DNA of 64,000 bases from Ciona savignyi (lineage: Eukaryota > Chordata > Ascidiacea > Phlebobranchia > Cionidae): the NCBI GenBank assembly GCA_000149265.1, contig CH003313.1, positions 345,160-409,159 of the forward strand, read 5' to 3'. A program made the translations under genes and the position numbers. The notes below the pieces were generated by a model that ran no database searches, was not told the origin of the DNA, and saw nothing but the letters and a program-made list of their open reading frames with translations. Within the stretch, counting starts at the first letter, position 1, and every line of letters starts with the position of its first letter. Positions 12,701 to 25,621 of this stretch are shown piece by piece.

Positions 12701-15700
12701 TGATACGCATGAGTGGCAAACGTTAAATTAGTTTAAAAACTTTATAAGCGAAGTCAGGAAATATACATGTTAGGGTAACCCAAAGTCAAAGCAAACTAAT
12801 CTTCATGTCCAGTTGTTACCATTTTCCCAATAAAATCTAAAAAATAAATGTCAATTGATGTATAACCACACATAAATTTATTACTAGAATGTGAATCTGC
12901 CATCCTATTCATTCTTGTATGTATTTTGTATATGGCTTGGTCATATTGAACCCTTTAAACGTACCCCAAACTAGTTTTCACATTTTTTAACCTCGTCATC
13001 TTTTAACCCTAGGTCGAAGACGCAATGTTGATGTTCGACAAACAGACAAATCGTCACAGAGGTAAGCAAACCTTATTATGATGTAACAACTCACTAACTT
13101 TTACTTAAATCCTAAACACAATGCGAACACTCCTTTCAGTGACATCACAAGCGATTTTGCCGTAAGTGTATTAGTAGAAGTGTGCCGACGAAGATATCGC
13201 CACGTAGATTAGATGTTTTTTATCCTAGCTCACAAAATATTAGTTGTTAAAGCAGAGTTAATTGACAAAATATCAAAAGTTTGGTTTTCCCTAATAATAG
13301 CAAAGCAGTCGCGCGAAAATTTAAATTTTCGAGCGATCGCGAACTAAATTAATTCCTGCCTTATCACCGATTAAACTCAAGCGGTAAAGGCAATTGTGTT
13401 GTTGTTGTGGTTAGATGAACTTAATTTGATGTGGGACAATTTGAGTAGCACTAGCACACGATGATGTAGAAATGTTGTCTATTTGACGTAGAAAGTGCAC
13501 GGTGTGAGTCGTTTGTAGATAGACTAGAGAGCAGGGGTCGGCAATCTGCGACTCTTTTAAACTTCTGATGCGGTTCCTATTAATTTAATTTACTATAACG
13601 AGCGCTTAATGAGTATAATACCAATGCATAAGTGAAACAAACGGAAGAAAACTCTCCTCTGTATCTCACACAGCGTTATTTTCCTTTCATTGTGAAAATA
13701 TTATTAGTTTTGCGGCTCCCAGTAATTTTTATTCAGTGGAATATCGGGTAAATGACTTTTATAATCAAAAGTTTGCCGAGCCCTGACTAGAGTGTCAAAT
13801 ATGGGTATGGTCAACGCTTTAATCTTACCCCTATTAATGAGAATCACCCCATACCCATAATCGAAGTATCGGAAGTTCTGTCAATGTGATCTTATTTACG
13901 TGTAGATAATTTATTTACATAGTTGAATCGGTTTCAACCCCCCCCTCAGGATCTTAGTATTTTAATACAACTCGTCCTTTCAACGCGTTTTCTAAATAAC
14001 GTCACAATTGAAAGCCACGTTGCATTGTCCAGTGCCCCAATTTCGACCCCACGTGAATTGGATTACAATAAAATCGTCACAAAGCTACTTTTCGGTGCCG
14101 CGCAAGTTATTACGCGCTAATAACAAGTTAAAATAACAGCCATTGTTACCGGACAACGGCTAAGCCCATTGTTAACCTCCTTAAATATTTATATAAAGTC
14201 ATTAGCAACCGTTACTCGGGGCATCTAACAGTGAAAGTCGGTTGATCTGTATGCCCGTTCGGCGACACACCTACCCCTGATACAATACGTGGCACAACCA
14301 ATTCAGGTTTTTTCCTTAAACTACTGATAAGGCCAGAGCAACCAACTGATTGTGTACGTGTCATTTCTATTGGCGGATTGGACAAGCGGAATTCCCATTA
14401 CTAGATAAACGGCCTGGTATCCGCCGGTTTTGTACTTTCCATATTCAGTCGTACGCTAACCATTCTGCCGTACAACTTATTAGACAAATATCGCAATTTT
14501 TGTATAAAAATGTAGACTCGAACCAATCTTCCGTGGGTTACAAGGTTTGGTTTAGCAGTGTATATATAACAGTCGATGAAAGTGACCGTTTTCAGTAATC
14601 CCGAATATTCGTTTTATTCCGAATTCCTAGTCGCGAATATGCATTTCACCCATAATTTCCAGGTGTTAAATCAAACACTCCGCAATGTTCCCTACAAATA
14701 ACGGGTTCGAGTCGTTCTTGATTCACTGCGTCATAATGTTAGCGAACCCGGATCCATCGAAACACTATTAACCACTTGAATAATCCGGAGCTGCACGAGT
14801 GTTGGGGAACAAGTAGAACCGTGTCATTGACACAGCTCTACGAGGACCCTTCATTACAGCTGCACCTCTCTAAACTATTCCCAAATTACTGCGACATTTT
14901 ACTTGATATTCGCTTAAAAGAACCACAAATAAAGTGTTTAATGTATTGGGTTTATTGTTTTTATTAAAACGAATTCAATCCACCAAGAAACGAGGTCGAT
15001 TTCAAGAATTTGTTTTAATTAATATCAATCATATGAAGACGTCGTGGTGTTGAATATAATATTCCAACTTGTTTTATGTTATTTGTTCTATGGTTGGAAC
15101 CTTTCGCGTTAAAATCGATATTTATGACCGACATCTTTATTGACCGGTGGTACAGACCAGTGCTGCCTATGGAATTTCCTGTGCAACACTGTTTCCAATC
15201 ATTAGTTCACTTAGTTATTACTCGAATGGGAAAATAATACATAAGTATTGAACTCGCTTTAGAAGTCTGGTAATTACAAGTTCATTAATTAGTGTTCTGG
15301 CTTGAGCGGATATGTGTGTCAAAGTAATGTCACGCTGGAAACAGTTTAAACCTTAATAACTAGTTTGCGTTCCGTTTGACTGTGATTTTTATACAGCAAA
15401 GGAATGGGTTTATTTTAATAAAAATAAATTTAATTACCCTGTATTTCACAACCACACATCACGCTACAGAACGTAACACGTTAATTCAACTGTGAATAAA
15501 ACACAAATCGAACGGGTGTTGGAAGAGAAAACTCGGAGAGCTTAGCTTGTTCAAAAGTGAAGTGTTCTCCAACGTTGCCCAAACCTGCCCTGCTAACAAT
15601 AAACCGTGTTTTTCCAAGGCGTTTGTGATTTCTATTCATTCAGATCAAATCAATCAAATATTTGCGCACAACTATCCAGTGATGACCCGACAGAAAAGTT

Positions 15701-18700
15701 GATCGAAGTTCGCTGCGTTTTTTTTGCGATTGAAATTAAAAAACTTTTTTCCCAAAACCACAGAAAACTTTTAGGTCATTGATTTTATAATGTTCTGCAA
15801 CATTGCTTTTATTATGATGACGTAACGATCACCATTATCAATGACACGGCGATAGTTTGACAATAATTAATAGTTTTTTCTCGAATTTCCGCCTTAATTT
15901 GTTCTGTGACGTCATAAACAGTTTACGTGTCAACGAAAGCATTAAATTCTCCGACCTCACAATCAGTGTTGACCGAATGTGATATTTCGTGCGACTTTCT
16001 GTTTGCAGTGAACTAGATATAAAAAGGTCGGGTAACACTTTCGTGCCTCTGTCTTCGCGACGACTAGCTGTATTAAACAAACACGATGGCGCGAGTTCAA
16101 ACGCCTGAGATATATTTGCTCTATGGTTGAAAGCACCTTTGTTAGGATAGTAGCCGCATTGCGTGAATTTGTGTGGATTTCCTCTTATTCCTTCACTTTT
16201 CCCACAGGTTTCGGCTTCGTAACATTCGACAGCGAAGACCCGGTCGAGAAAGTTTGTGAAATTCATTTTCATGAAATCAACAACAAAATGGTGATTAAAA
16301 CATCTCTTGAAAGTTTAATCAATTTTTAAGAACATTTAAACAAACCTTATAAAGCGTGGTTTTAGTCCACGCGATAGTACTTGTGTACAAAAAGTCTACC
16401 TATCATTTATTTAGCTACTGCACATAATATAACTATGTTCTTGCAAGGTCGTGTGGCCGAATATCTCAGGCGAACCATACTTAAACCGCCGACTTCTATA
16501 CAAAAACGGTCTTAGTGAGGCACTCATTATAGGTTCGAAAGTTGGATCGTTTAAAAAAACTATGCCCCCAAAACTATTAAAATTGGTTGATCAACCCAGA
16601 TTCATATTTCACCCGCAATATCTCTGAATTTCAGGTTGAGTGTAAAAAAGCACAACCCAAGGAGGTGATGCTTCCCACACTGGCCAGGGCCACAGCAGTC
16701 AGAGGGAGGTCGTATGTTGATCCTGCAGCTTACGTGCTCGGTAAGAGTGTGGCTGAGTGCTTTTTGGCGACATTTTTCATCTCTTTTTAACCGGAGATTG
16801 TAAAACAAATGTTGTGTTTCTACGTTTTTTATGAACCTATGTATATGGCTTGGAATATGCGTGACCAATCTCCAATTTCACCACAAGTTTCTCTAATTTC
16901 TTATATCTATAGTTAGAAGAAGCTTTTACATCCTTTTCGCAACTAGATGGTACCAGCCACGTGTTAACCACGATTATTTGCGAAACCACAATTGTTTAAA
17001 CAATATATTTTTTATATTTTTCTTCTGTCAGTATAAAATTTGTCCCGGATTTTTAAACCAAATGTGATAATCTTTACCTGAGAAAATATTTAACTGCGCT
17101 AAAAAGGCCGGTCCAAAAACAAACTGTGCCAACTATATAAAAGTGTGTGCAATCTTTATTATTTGGTCTTTTTCTTGACTTGTCTACTAATCTACACTTT
17201 AAACAACGCTTGTATTTTACTACCATGGATTTTATTGTAATCCCTGCTAATCCTACACCTTACACATATTGCATGTCACTAGTAATTTTCATTTTTCTAT
17301 TTAATCTACCGAAAATACGCTGATGTCAAGAAAAAAACAATGTTTCCTCTTTCCTTTAGAGAAAACCAACAGAAAGCAAAAGTAGTTTAAGAAAGCTTTT
17401 TGGCTCCATAAATGTTGATAGTTAATACCTTACACATTAAACAAATCTAAGAGTCGTTCTTCTCACCACAGCGGCAGGAATCCCCGGGTTAACCTACGCT
17501 CGACCAACACCGGCCACCTACGCCTACCCATCAGCATATGCTGCATACCCCAGTGCGTTAAGTAAGTAGTTTCGACATTTTGTGTAGTTTTCCCACTAGG
17601 GGTGGTGGCTTTCTTCCTGTAGGTTTATTGCAGCAAATGGCTTGTTATAGATATGATAGCAAAAGATAGTGTAATCCAGTGGTATATGTTTTAAACCTTG
17701 GACAGCTTTGTTAAAAGCATTTTGTCCATTAGTAGGAGACGCGTCTGTCTCGTCATAATGCCTTTATAAACACGTATATGTCGATAATTAAAGGATTAAC
17801 CCTAATCAGAAGATTGCTCATTTAATGCATTAAGTTGTGTGCTAAGTAAAATATGATTAACGGCGATTATTTGGGGATTTAAACAGATATATGAAACGTT
17901 TAAAGCGTTTAAAACTTTAAAACAACTTCAGCCGCCATTTCCAACCGTTGACGTGGCTTCCCCACAATGCTGTTCGGTATCCGGGTTTGCGCGGAGTGCT
18001 CTTCAGTAAAACAACCGAGTGTTTCAAGGACTTTGTTGTGTAACAATGGCCATTCAACATGTTTAAATCGGTAGCCGGTGCAGGGCTATTGTTGCCATTG
18101 TTGCGTTGCGGATATTTCTTTGTTATTAATAGAAGTATGACCGTCATAAAAGATCTTTGTCAAGTCACGCAGGTTGTGTTTACTCGCTCAGTAGCGCCAA
18201 CTGCTGGGTAGTTAGTTGGTGTAAGTAAAATAAGCGGTTGGTATTGTTCATATTTGGGATTACCAACCAATTCTGTTAATTTATAAACGCCACGTACTGA
18301 TATTCATAAAATAAGATTGATAACGGACTCTGTGGACCTGGGTTCAAAGAAAGGCGCGGTAAAAACAAAACATAATATACAGTTGCAGGTTTATGATGAG
18401 ATTGCTGTTCATTACGTTCGTACTCACAAGAAGCCGTTTCAGGTTTTGTCGACCCAGCAGCCACTGCGGCAGGTACTGGGGCGTTTTACCCAAATTTTGC
18501 CTTGGCCCACTCTCCCGCCCCAGCACAGGCGCTCTACACCCAAGACGCCGCCCTAGCTGGGTTAACGCGAGTGGGGGTGGCCCAGGTTCCCGGCAGACTG
18601 GATGCGATCGCTAATCCGGCAGGTGGCAGTCTAACCCAACCAGCATCAATGGCGGATATTAAGCGGGATTTTGTTGCTTCAGGTTCTTGCTCTTTACTGC

Positions 18701-19540
18701 TTGTAGTGGTGGCTTACAAATAGTGTTTTAACCGATCTAACCAACCGTAATACTTAACTAAACAAACTAGCCTCTAAAATATGTTATTTTTTTCTTTAAA
18801 TAAAAATTCTCAATTAGCTTGTTTTTATACAGTTTCCTCGCTACGTTTAAAGTTAGTTTCGCTTTAAAAAGTCGTTATTTTATATTTTTTTATAGACTTG
18901 GTGTCCGTGTTTAGCCGTTACTCGGACCGTTTTTTTGTATGTAAGTCCGTTATATGTATCGGTAGCGTTAACCATTCGGCCACGCGACTGTATTCACCAC
19001 TATGGTTTCCACAGTTCTGAGCAGCTACGCGCACGGAGGCGCCACACCCGCATTCGCCAGCTATCATCCTTCGCCGTCACCTGGCGCTAGAGCGTTCACC
19101 GCCGGCACCACCTCTGGTGAAATTCTAACTTCAACCGACCCGGCACTTGCGCAGCACTACATCGGGCAGAATGGCTCCCCACAGCCAGGTTTGACCGCAG
19201 GAATACCCGGAGGATTAGCTGGGCACTTCGCCTCGGTATGTTTCACTCAATATACACAATATATTTAAATCTGTACCAACAGACATGTATGTGTAAATCT
19301 GTACCAACAGCATATAATGAACAAACAAAACAGGTTCGCTATTTTTAAATAACATTAAATATTATGATATTTCCTGGGAAAAAATACAAACAACCAAGTA
19401 AGCAATGTATATTGTACGACCTTCCCACAACCAGCTGATGGTTTCCATATTAGATTTTTTTTCGATTTCATCATAAACAATAATCCGGGAATTCCCCTCC
19501 ACAGCAAGGCCCACTGATCGCGGGGTTAACTTACCCCTAG
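3741..19540 (+). CDS. MSI: Musashi family RNA-binding protein (two RRM domains), 13 coding exons
   Basis: Exons: 3741-3793, 4289-4329, 5392-5473, 6200-6284, 6904-6945, 11687-11779, 13013-13061, 16208-16290, 16635-16740, 17472-17561, 18443-18622 (or -18682), 19015-19235, 19505-19540. All phases agree, giving 386 or 406 residues. RRM1 begins '[12 protein letters not shown]' (RNP2) and has RNP1 'RGFGFVTY'. The linker runs '[21 protein letters not shown]'-like in Musashi fashion. RRM2 has '[15 protein letters not shown]', '[19 protein letters not shown]', then '[20 protein letters not shown]', which is diagnostic of Musashi. The C-terminal half is rich in Ala, Pro, Tyr and Gly and ends '[10 protein letters not shown]'. 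Musashi proteins bind UAG-containing sites in mRNA 3' UTRs and control translation in neural and stem cells; that is family knowledge. Start chosen at the only upstream in-frame ATG with a short leader '[10 protein letters not shown]'. Introns 5 (4.7 kb) and 7 (3.1 kb) are long and may hold enhancers. Confidence 0.95.
6352..6420 (-). repeat. Fragment of SINE family B in Musashi intron 4
   Basis: The stretch 'gcgttaacacatgggcaatcgtcagatta' matches the tail half of family B copies at 37.4, 53.4 and 59.5 kb. Only a fragment is recognisable, directly before the family A trimer. Confidence 0.5.
6425..6678 (+). repeat. Three head-to-tail SINE family A units
   Basis: Three successive units each carry a core like 'acggtcctagtgacgagccc', a B-box-like ggttcga/ggctcga stretch (less clear in the third), and an A-rich end. 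The units end near 6507, 6594 and 6678. The middle unit retains 'gaatggttaccacgatcgatac' matching the intact copy at 61.0 kb. They lie in Musashi intron 4, in the gene's orientation. Confidence 0.7.
7070..7420 (+). repeat. Degenerate CCCTAA-like low-complexity tract
   Basis: Repeated but irregular 'aaccctaa', 'cctaac', 'acccttaac' and 'cttacccc' words fill about 350 bp of Musashi intron 5. It resembles a decayed interstitial telomeric repeat or a (CCCTAA)-related minisatellite. No long perfect array is present. Confidence 0.6.
11476..11492 (+). repeat. Poly-C run in Musashi intron 5
   Basis: An uninterrupted C tract of about 14 nt (gtac followed by C's then acccac). Sequencing through it may be inaccurate. 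Confidence 0.8.
13531..13785 (+). mobile_element. Non-autonomous hAT-type transposon (MITE) in Musashi intron 7
   Basis: The element begins gCAGGGGTCGGCAA and ends TTGCCGAGCCCTG, inverted repeats matching at 12 of 13 bases and typical of hAT elements. Flanks are actagaga (13523-13530) and actagagt (13786-13793), an 8-bp target-site duplication with one mismatch, the length expected for hAT. No transposase frame is present in the roughly 255 bp. A related 3' part recurs at 24.6 kb. Confidence 0.8.
16447..16559 (+). repeat. SINE family A copy in Musashi intron 8
   Basis: Starts 'ggtcgtgtggccgaat' (A-box-like), contains 'caaaaacggtcttagtgagg' and 'ataggttcgaaagttgg' (B-box-like), and ends in a short A run. 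It fills a third of this short intron. Confidence 0.75.
18895..18988 (-). repeat. SINE family A copy in Musashi intron 11
   Basis: Read on the minus strand it starts 'gtcgcgtggccgaatggtta' and continues to an A-rich tail, but the B-box half is diverged. It ends about 25 nt before exon 12. Confidence 0.65.
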
Positions 19541-21290
19541 GACTTTTGATGCTCTTCCAAACGCTGATTCGATGTTCGTCCGTTACGTCATAATCCGGTG
19601 GTTACCCCGTCTCATGATTGGATGTCCATGGGTGTACATATTCATATTTTCTATGACGTAATTATCGATTGTTTTCATTTCCGCGTTCGACGCGTATTCG
19701 ATCAAATTGCGCGTAGTTTTCTACGGTTCCTGTGTGAATGCGTGTAGAATTTATTGCATCGCGTGTTTTGGATTTTTTTGTTCGCGTTTTCTCTTTGAAT
19801 TTTTTGCTGTTTTTTTATCATTTCGATGAAAACCTTTTTCCTGAAGTTGCACGCCCCTCAGCTCCTCCAATCGCAGCCGTTGGTTTGGCTCGCCACTGTG
19901 ACGTCACAAATGCAATAATGAACGAATAGAAACTTCACAATTGTAGACTAGCTGGTAGAAATAACAATCGTACACACGTGGCGTCTGTTGGAATTCTCTT
20001 TTGCGCCACCCAGCGTAACGAATAATGCACAATTTCTATGTTAAGCCGGAGATGAATTAAGATATATTTTGACGTATACGTACAATTTCGATGGTGATGC
20101 TGGTTTTGCTGCGTAGGTGCGACGTAGTACTAGTTATTACGTCATTGATGATGTAAAACGAACTCTGGCATCTTACCGTCAATAGTGTGAAATCGAACAC
20201 TGCCTGATCACTTCAACCACTGGTGCCTTTCTCCTGTCATTGTGATCGGAATCCGAAATAATCCGATTTAATCCGAAACACATGCGTCCGGCTTGCATAA
20301 TAGCGCGTACTAACCAGTAGCAAATTTAGCCGCTTTTTACTGGTTTTCTCCTGATAACACAGAAACTAATTTTGCACGGCCTTGGTAGACGCTCGTACTT
20401 TCGAAGTAACTTCCCATGGAACGAATAAGGTTTCACTCTTAGGTGGTGTGGCTAACAAAAGCATCACTGTGTTACATACTTCTTCATACCGAGCCTATTA
20501 TGTTTCTTGGTCATAGCGAACGTCTTAAAAGCGCAACATATAGCCCACGTACTATACAAGGCGTACCCTGTACATATCCGATAACTCGTTCTTCTTTTTA
20601 CCTTCTTCCCGCTTACCTGGTCAAATTAAACAATCCTTACTCGCTATTAGATACCCGATTCATGACGTCACGATTTTATTGTGTGACGTCACTCGGGGTG
20701 TTTTGTTAGATTAGGTAGAGTAGCACTCAGACAGTGCAATTGGTTTTTAAGCGGTAAATCGGTTTTATTCCATGTTTTCTCGTGTTCGGTTGTTCCCCGT
20801 TGTAAATATGATTTCCCACGTTCTGTTGGTATTTCGAAATAAACCAAACTCAATGGAATTAATTCGATGTTTTTTTTTATCCAAAACAGAGACAATCGCA
20901 CATTCTCAGGTGAATAGCATAGATAGCCTCTTACCATCACTACTACTTACTTCCCAAAATTCATACTGATGTTAGTATCATGGCGGTTTGCTCACACCTG
21001 GCAAGTCAATTGTTTTATTAGAACGAAATTATGAATTGGGTCACCCAGGAATATCAGCTTTTTTGTTACCGCCCAACGTTTCGAGACCGTGATGAGCTCG
21101 TCACTGCATCCACTGAGTTGCAAGGCTCTCATCAAGACCTTCATGGTTACAACACAATAGTAGGGGCAGGTCCAGGTAGCACCGAAACCAGGAATGTAGG
21201 CAGCAGAAAGCTATTCTAGCGGTCGGGAGCTATCATATGAATCGGCCAAGTCTTTCAATATCCAGAACAGTTGTGAGGCCAATAATAGTT

Positions 21291-21375
21291 AGCGTGGCCG
21301 AAATATATATTGCTTCACATATACAAAAAAGGCCAAGCGACGAGCCAAACATAGGTTCGACACTAATGCAGGCAA
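21291..21375 (+). repeat. SINE family A copy, degraded
   Basis: Contains 'gcgtggccgaaat', 'tacaaaaaaggccaagcgacgagcc' and 'ataggttcgaca', in the same order as the intact copy at 61.0 kb. Confidence 0.6.
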
Positions 21376-22431
21376 AATAGTCTGACAGAATTCTGCAAAC
21401 AGATAAAGTCTGGCAGTATACATCGCCGCCACAATTAGTGACATTGTGTTACACAGATTATATTTTTTATCATAGTCCCACATAAAATAACGCGGTCCTT
21501 ACTCACAACACAAGCTGTATTGGCTACCACCATCCAGCTACAGCCATGTACATTAGTTTAAGATTGATCTGACTACTTCAATGCTGTTACATGGACATAC
21601 TTTCGGACGACGACTAAAATATTGTGTTATCAATATATGAGTTAAAGAAAATATGCGGATGGACATTTATTGGCGACGCTGGCCACCATACCACATTACG
21701 ATATTAGTTCATTAAAACATTTTTTATACAATATCAAATATGGATATGACGTGAAACGGAAAATGCCCTATATAAATCCCTGTTCTGGTGCCCGCGACCA
21801 CATACAGGAAATTAAAAGCTTGTGAATGAGGTTTTAGCTGCACTGCTGTTCGTATTGTAGCAGCGCTTTAGCATTAGACGGGTGATAACCAGGGTAAGAG
21901 AAGGGGTGAACAGAGGTCAGGTATTTTATTGGGTAATCGCTCAGCGTGCTGCGAGTTAAGGCACCGTACAAAGGACATAGCTTATAGTTAAGTAAAGTTG
22001 ACAGAGCGGCCAGGCCAAGCGAGGCCCCACCGAAGGCTCTCTCATATTATGGAATTGTACACGATTTATACAATATTTATACCAGAAAAAAGATGTTTGT
22101 ACACGAGGCTTGGCATGCGTGTAACAGAACTCGCGGGAAATGATTCATCGACACAGCTGTCAAAAAACAGGAAACTAATTGTAACTCCCCATTCACAAAA
22201 TAAAAACACCTGGCACGGGGACCTAACAATTAAAATATACAGCGATACAATTATAAATACGTTTTGGATACCTACAGTATCATCAAGGTTTAAGTTCTAA
22301 GCTTAGTAAGGAGGATTTGATTAAGCTTTTGTTTTTACAAAGCGCTTGGTTTAAAAAGAGTTGAGTTAAACATTTAAACAATATTGGTAATCTAGGAGGG
22401 AAAATTGCACACTAGATCGGTAATATGACTT

Positions 22432-22455
22432 CTCACTACTTATATAAGTAGTGAG
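22432..22455. repeat. Perfect 24-bp palindrome
   Basis: CTCACTACTTAT is followed immediately by its exact reverse complement, with no spacer. Confidence 0.9.
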
Positions 22456-22812
22456 TTATATAATACCAGACATATAAGAATTCATTATCCTAATTATATT
22501 CTGCACATAAAAAATGAGCCAGGTATCTCTCATCCACGATATATAGCAGCATGGTCTTACCATATGCACGCGGGCCGCATGCGGGCTGTGGATATGATTT
22601 TTTGCTTCCCGCCAGCTTTTACAGTATTGATTTGTATTTCTTAAAGTCAGTAATTTTACTTAAAACAAGTAAAGCATATTTTGATAGTCGCAGGACTCGT
22701 GTAAATCAAGCTTACAAGAATTTTCATGTGAAATGTATTACGACTTCAAGAATTCATTGTTACAATTTTATTTAGACAAAGATTACGTGCCAGTAATTGT
22801 TATCAAACCAAC

Positions 22813-22895
22813 CTTTTTTTACGTGCCAAGTTTCGAAGCAATTATGGGCTCGTCACTGGGACCGTTTTTATTGGCCTATGTATAAGTAGGTATAT
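22813..22895 (-). repeat. SINE family A copy, minus strand
   Basis: The plus strand reads poly-T, 'caagtttcgaagcaattatg', 'ggctcgtcactgggaccgttttta', which is the reverse complement of the family A core and B-box. Confidence 0.6.
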
Positions 22896-24611
22896 GTATC
22901 TTACAGTACAATTACTCTGATAAGGATATATTCTCTGCTAAGAGCTTAGATAAGTTTTGTCGTTATAAAGATATGCATGGTAAAATGTGTCGTTTAAGTT
23001 AAATAAATACTATATTGCACACGGTGAGAACACAACAGCTGTATCAGCGGTTCGTCGGGATGCAGCCATTCACTCCTGGGTAAAACAGTAACTGTTTTGT
23101 TTTAATATTCGACGAAACTAAGTTTGCCAGTCATTTGAACCACTTATTGAAACAAGGTTGTGTCCTTTTGCGGCTGCTGAGATAATGGGGCGTAGATATA
23201 TCAATTCTAAATGCAAAAACCTTCTTAGGGACGAGTCAAAAATAAAGCAATGGGTGCGGTCGTTGTGCTTAACGTCCACTCACATGCATTTTACTCTGTC
23301 GGACGGTGAGTCAGTCAAACAAATAATTGTTAAAAGCGCAATAAATAAGAAACAAGTTTGGAAACATCCTTTTTCTTGCGAACACGACAGGTGTTCACTT
23401 TTCCGCTTTTTCTATTTACAATAGTCGCCATGCGACCACCTAAGTGAGCCATGTCGCTATTAGCTAGATAAGCTGTTGGCGCAGTTGTAATGACCGCTCT
23501 GATAAAAATATTGTTTTAGATTTTTTAAATTGGATTAGAAAAAAAATGAGTTACATAGTTTTTTCCACATTAGATTAAAATTAATAAATTTGCAAATACT
23601 GAGAAATTGAATTAAATTCCGAATTAAGAAAAAAAACAATTTCAGTTCATAAGAAATCAGAATTCATACTTACGTCGTACTATCTGTGTCACAATATGAA
23701 ACTAAGTGTATTGTAGTCCGGGTTTTATTTGAAAGTAACTAGTGCAACAGAAGCGTGACTTATTGGTAAGAGTATCGAACATGGTGCGTCATGGTTTCAC
23801 GAGCTATTCGTTCAATGTGGCTGGTTAAAAAAATTATTTAGTTCACAAATATAGCGGAGAGGCATCAGAAGTAGCACACCGGTGTAAGAATAATAGCGAT
23901 GTGGTTTCGATCGTGGTTGATATGAAGTGAAAAGAGAAACAATGTATGCTTTACAAAGTCCCCCTTATTTTTCAGTGCATTTTATAAGTATAAATTAGTG
24001 CTGACAGTTATCTTTAATATAAAGTATAGATGATAAAAAAAATTACCAGTATAAAAATATACTCGAAAGGCGACATGTAAAGGAAAGATGGTTGCATGTA
24101 GTCAGACGAGGATTATAACTTAATATTTCGTTGCAATTCAAATTAAATTAGCGAACCGAAGTGAAAGCAAAAAAAGGTATAAAGATGCAAAGCACTAGTT
24201 ACTTTCAAATATATAGTATTAAAAAGGAACTCCATAATAATTCTCAGACCGCATATTAAGCACAACGCCTACAATATTGATATCAACAAGCTTAGTGTGT
24301 ATATGATCTTTATTTACGTTTTGTTATAGACGACTGTATTATATAAGCAAATAATTTGGATTAAATGTGAGCACATACACTGTTATAACGTTTTTTTGGA
24401 AGGCATGGCATAAGTTAAATGAACGGTTTTGTCAGATGACCTTATTCAAAAACCATAAAGTAGTGAAGTTAAATCATTACGATTTCCATACACCAGGGAC
24501 CAGCGACGTGTGGCTTTTTTATCCTTATGATACGACTTTTATTAATTTATTGCTGCTGCATAGCGGGTGCTTAAAATGTTTAATACCCATACTTAAGTAA
24601 AACAAATAGAA

Positions 24612-24695
24612 GCTAGTTTTGCGGCTCCCAATATTTTTTATTTCGTGGAATATCGGTTGAAATGGCTTTTTAAGTGCAACAGGTTGCCGACCAGT
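24612..24695 (+). mobile_element. 3' fragment of the hAT-type MITE family
   Basis: 'tagttttgcggctccca', 'gtggaatatcgg', 'ggcttttt' and 'ggttgccgacc' occur in the same order and spacing as the 3' half of the element at 13531-13785. No matching 5' end was seen. Confidence 0.65.
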
Positions 24696-25621
24696 GCCAT
24701 ACACGCTAAACCAAATACATGTCATGAAATATGAATCGTTTTTTAGAGTGTGTTAGTATAATTGCTTGTGAAATATTCATATCGGTTTGACAAGTAAGTA
24801 CAAAGGGCAGTATTAACAACGTGTAGCAGCGATTGTTATCGAAAATTATGGTTTGTGGTAAAATAAGCTGGTGAATATGACTCCGATAATATTGTGTAAT
24901 CTGTAAAATTCCACTTATATGTATGCAACAATCTTGGTAATATTACGTCTAACACGTTTCTCCGGCAGATTTCGATTTCGGGTAGAATTCTCTGGGTTAT
25001 CTCTGGTAGGTTATTTATTTATAACACAGCAGAAGGGTCGTCACCACACGAAAATTCTTCAGAATATCATTTTTTCTTATCAACTCATAAACACTCACGA
25101 ATTTCTATAAAAAGGGCATAATTACAAGTTGAAAGACTGATTTTGTAGTTCAGATCAAAAGTGATGTATATCCTAGTGTTTGCAGAATGAAATTTATGTT
25201 AGCAGGAGTAATGGGAATATAACCTTGTACGCGAAGTCTGGTTACCGAGCTATACATTGTGATATTTATGCTTTTTGTTTTACCCATATATTTACTTACT
25301 GTGTTAAAGCAATAAGTAACCAAAGACACAAACTACTCTGTCTGATAATAATCCAAGATCTAACATTCCGGTTCATATATACCAGCATCGTGTTTTGCTT
25401 TCAGAGATTTGCAGCACACTGTATTAGCTGACGGTTGTGTATAGTCGTATAATTAATGCAACCGATTTATATACCTTATTATTTTTAAACCGCGCGTTAC
25501 GAGCCTGTTAAAGTAGATGCACTGAAAGCAACATGACTTGTGAGTAAAATATTGTTTCTAGAGTTTCTAATTTAAAAGGCTTTGAATCCAGTGTAATTTT
25601 AAATTTATAACGATAGGAGCT

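Larger units (their letters stand above)
19541..25621. other. Gene-free region downstream of Musashi
   Basis: About 6 kb with no supported coding exon. The first few hundred bases are probably Musashi 3' UTR, but I cannot fix the poly(A) site (an AATAAA occurs near 20838). The region holds several TGACGTCA octamers (19899, 20663, 20684), SINE family A copies, a 24-bp palindrome at 22432 and a hAT fragment at 24.6 kb. Short open frames such as 21998-22300 and 23158-23424 have no recognisable domain or splice support. Confidence 0.5.

Noticed and set aside
15838..16272. 144-codon minus-strand open frame overlapping a Musashi exon
   Set aside because: No domain, no splice support, and it lies antisense to RRM2 exon 16208-16290 and its intron.
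23158..23424. 88-codon open frame downstream of Musashi
   Set aside because: Composition looks partly coding, but no splice partners or recognisable motif were found.
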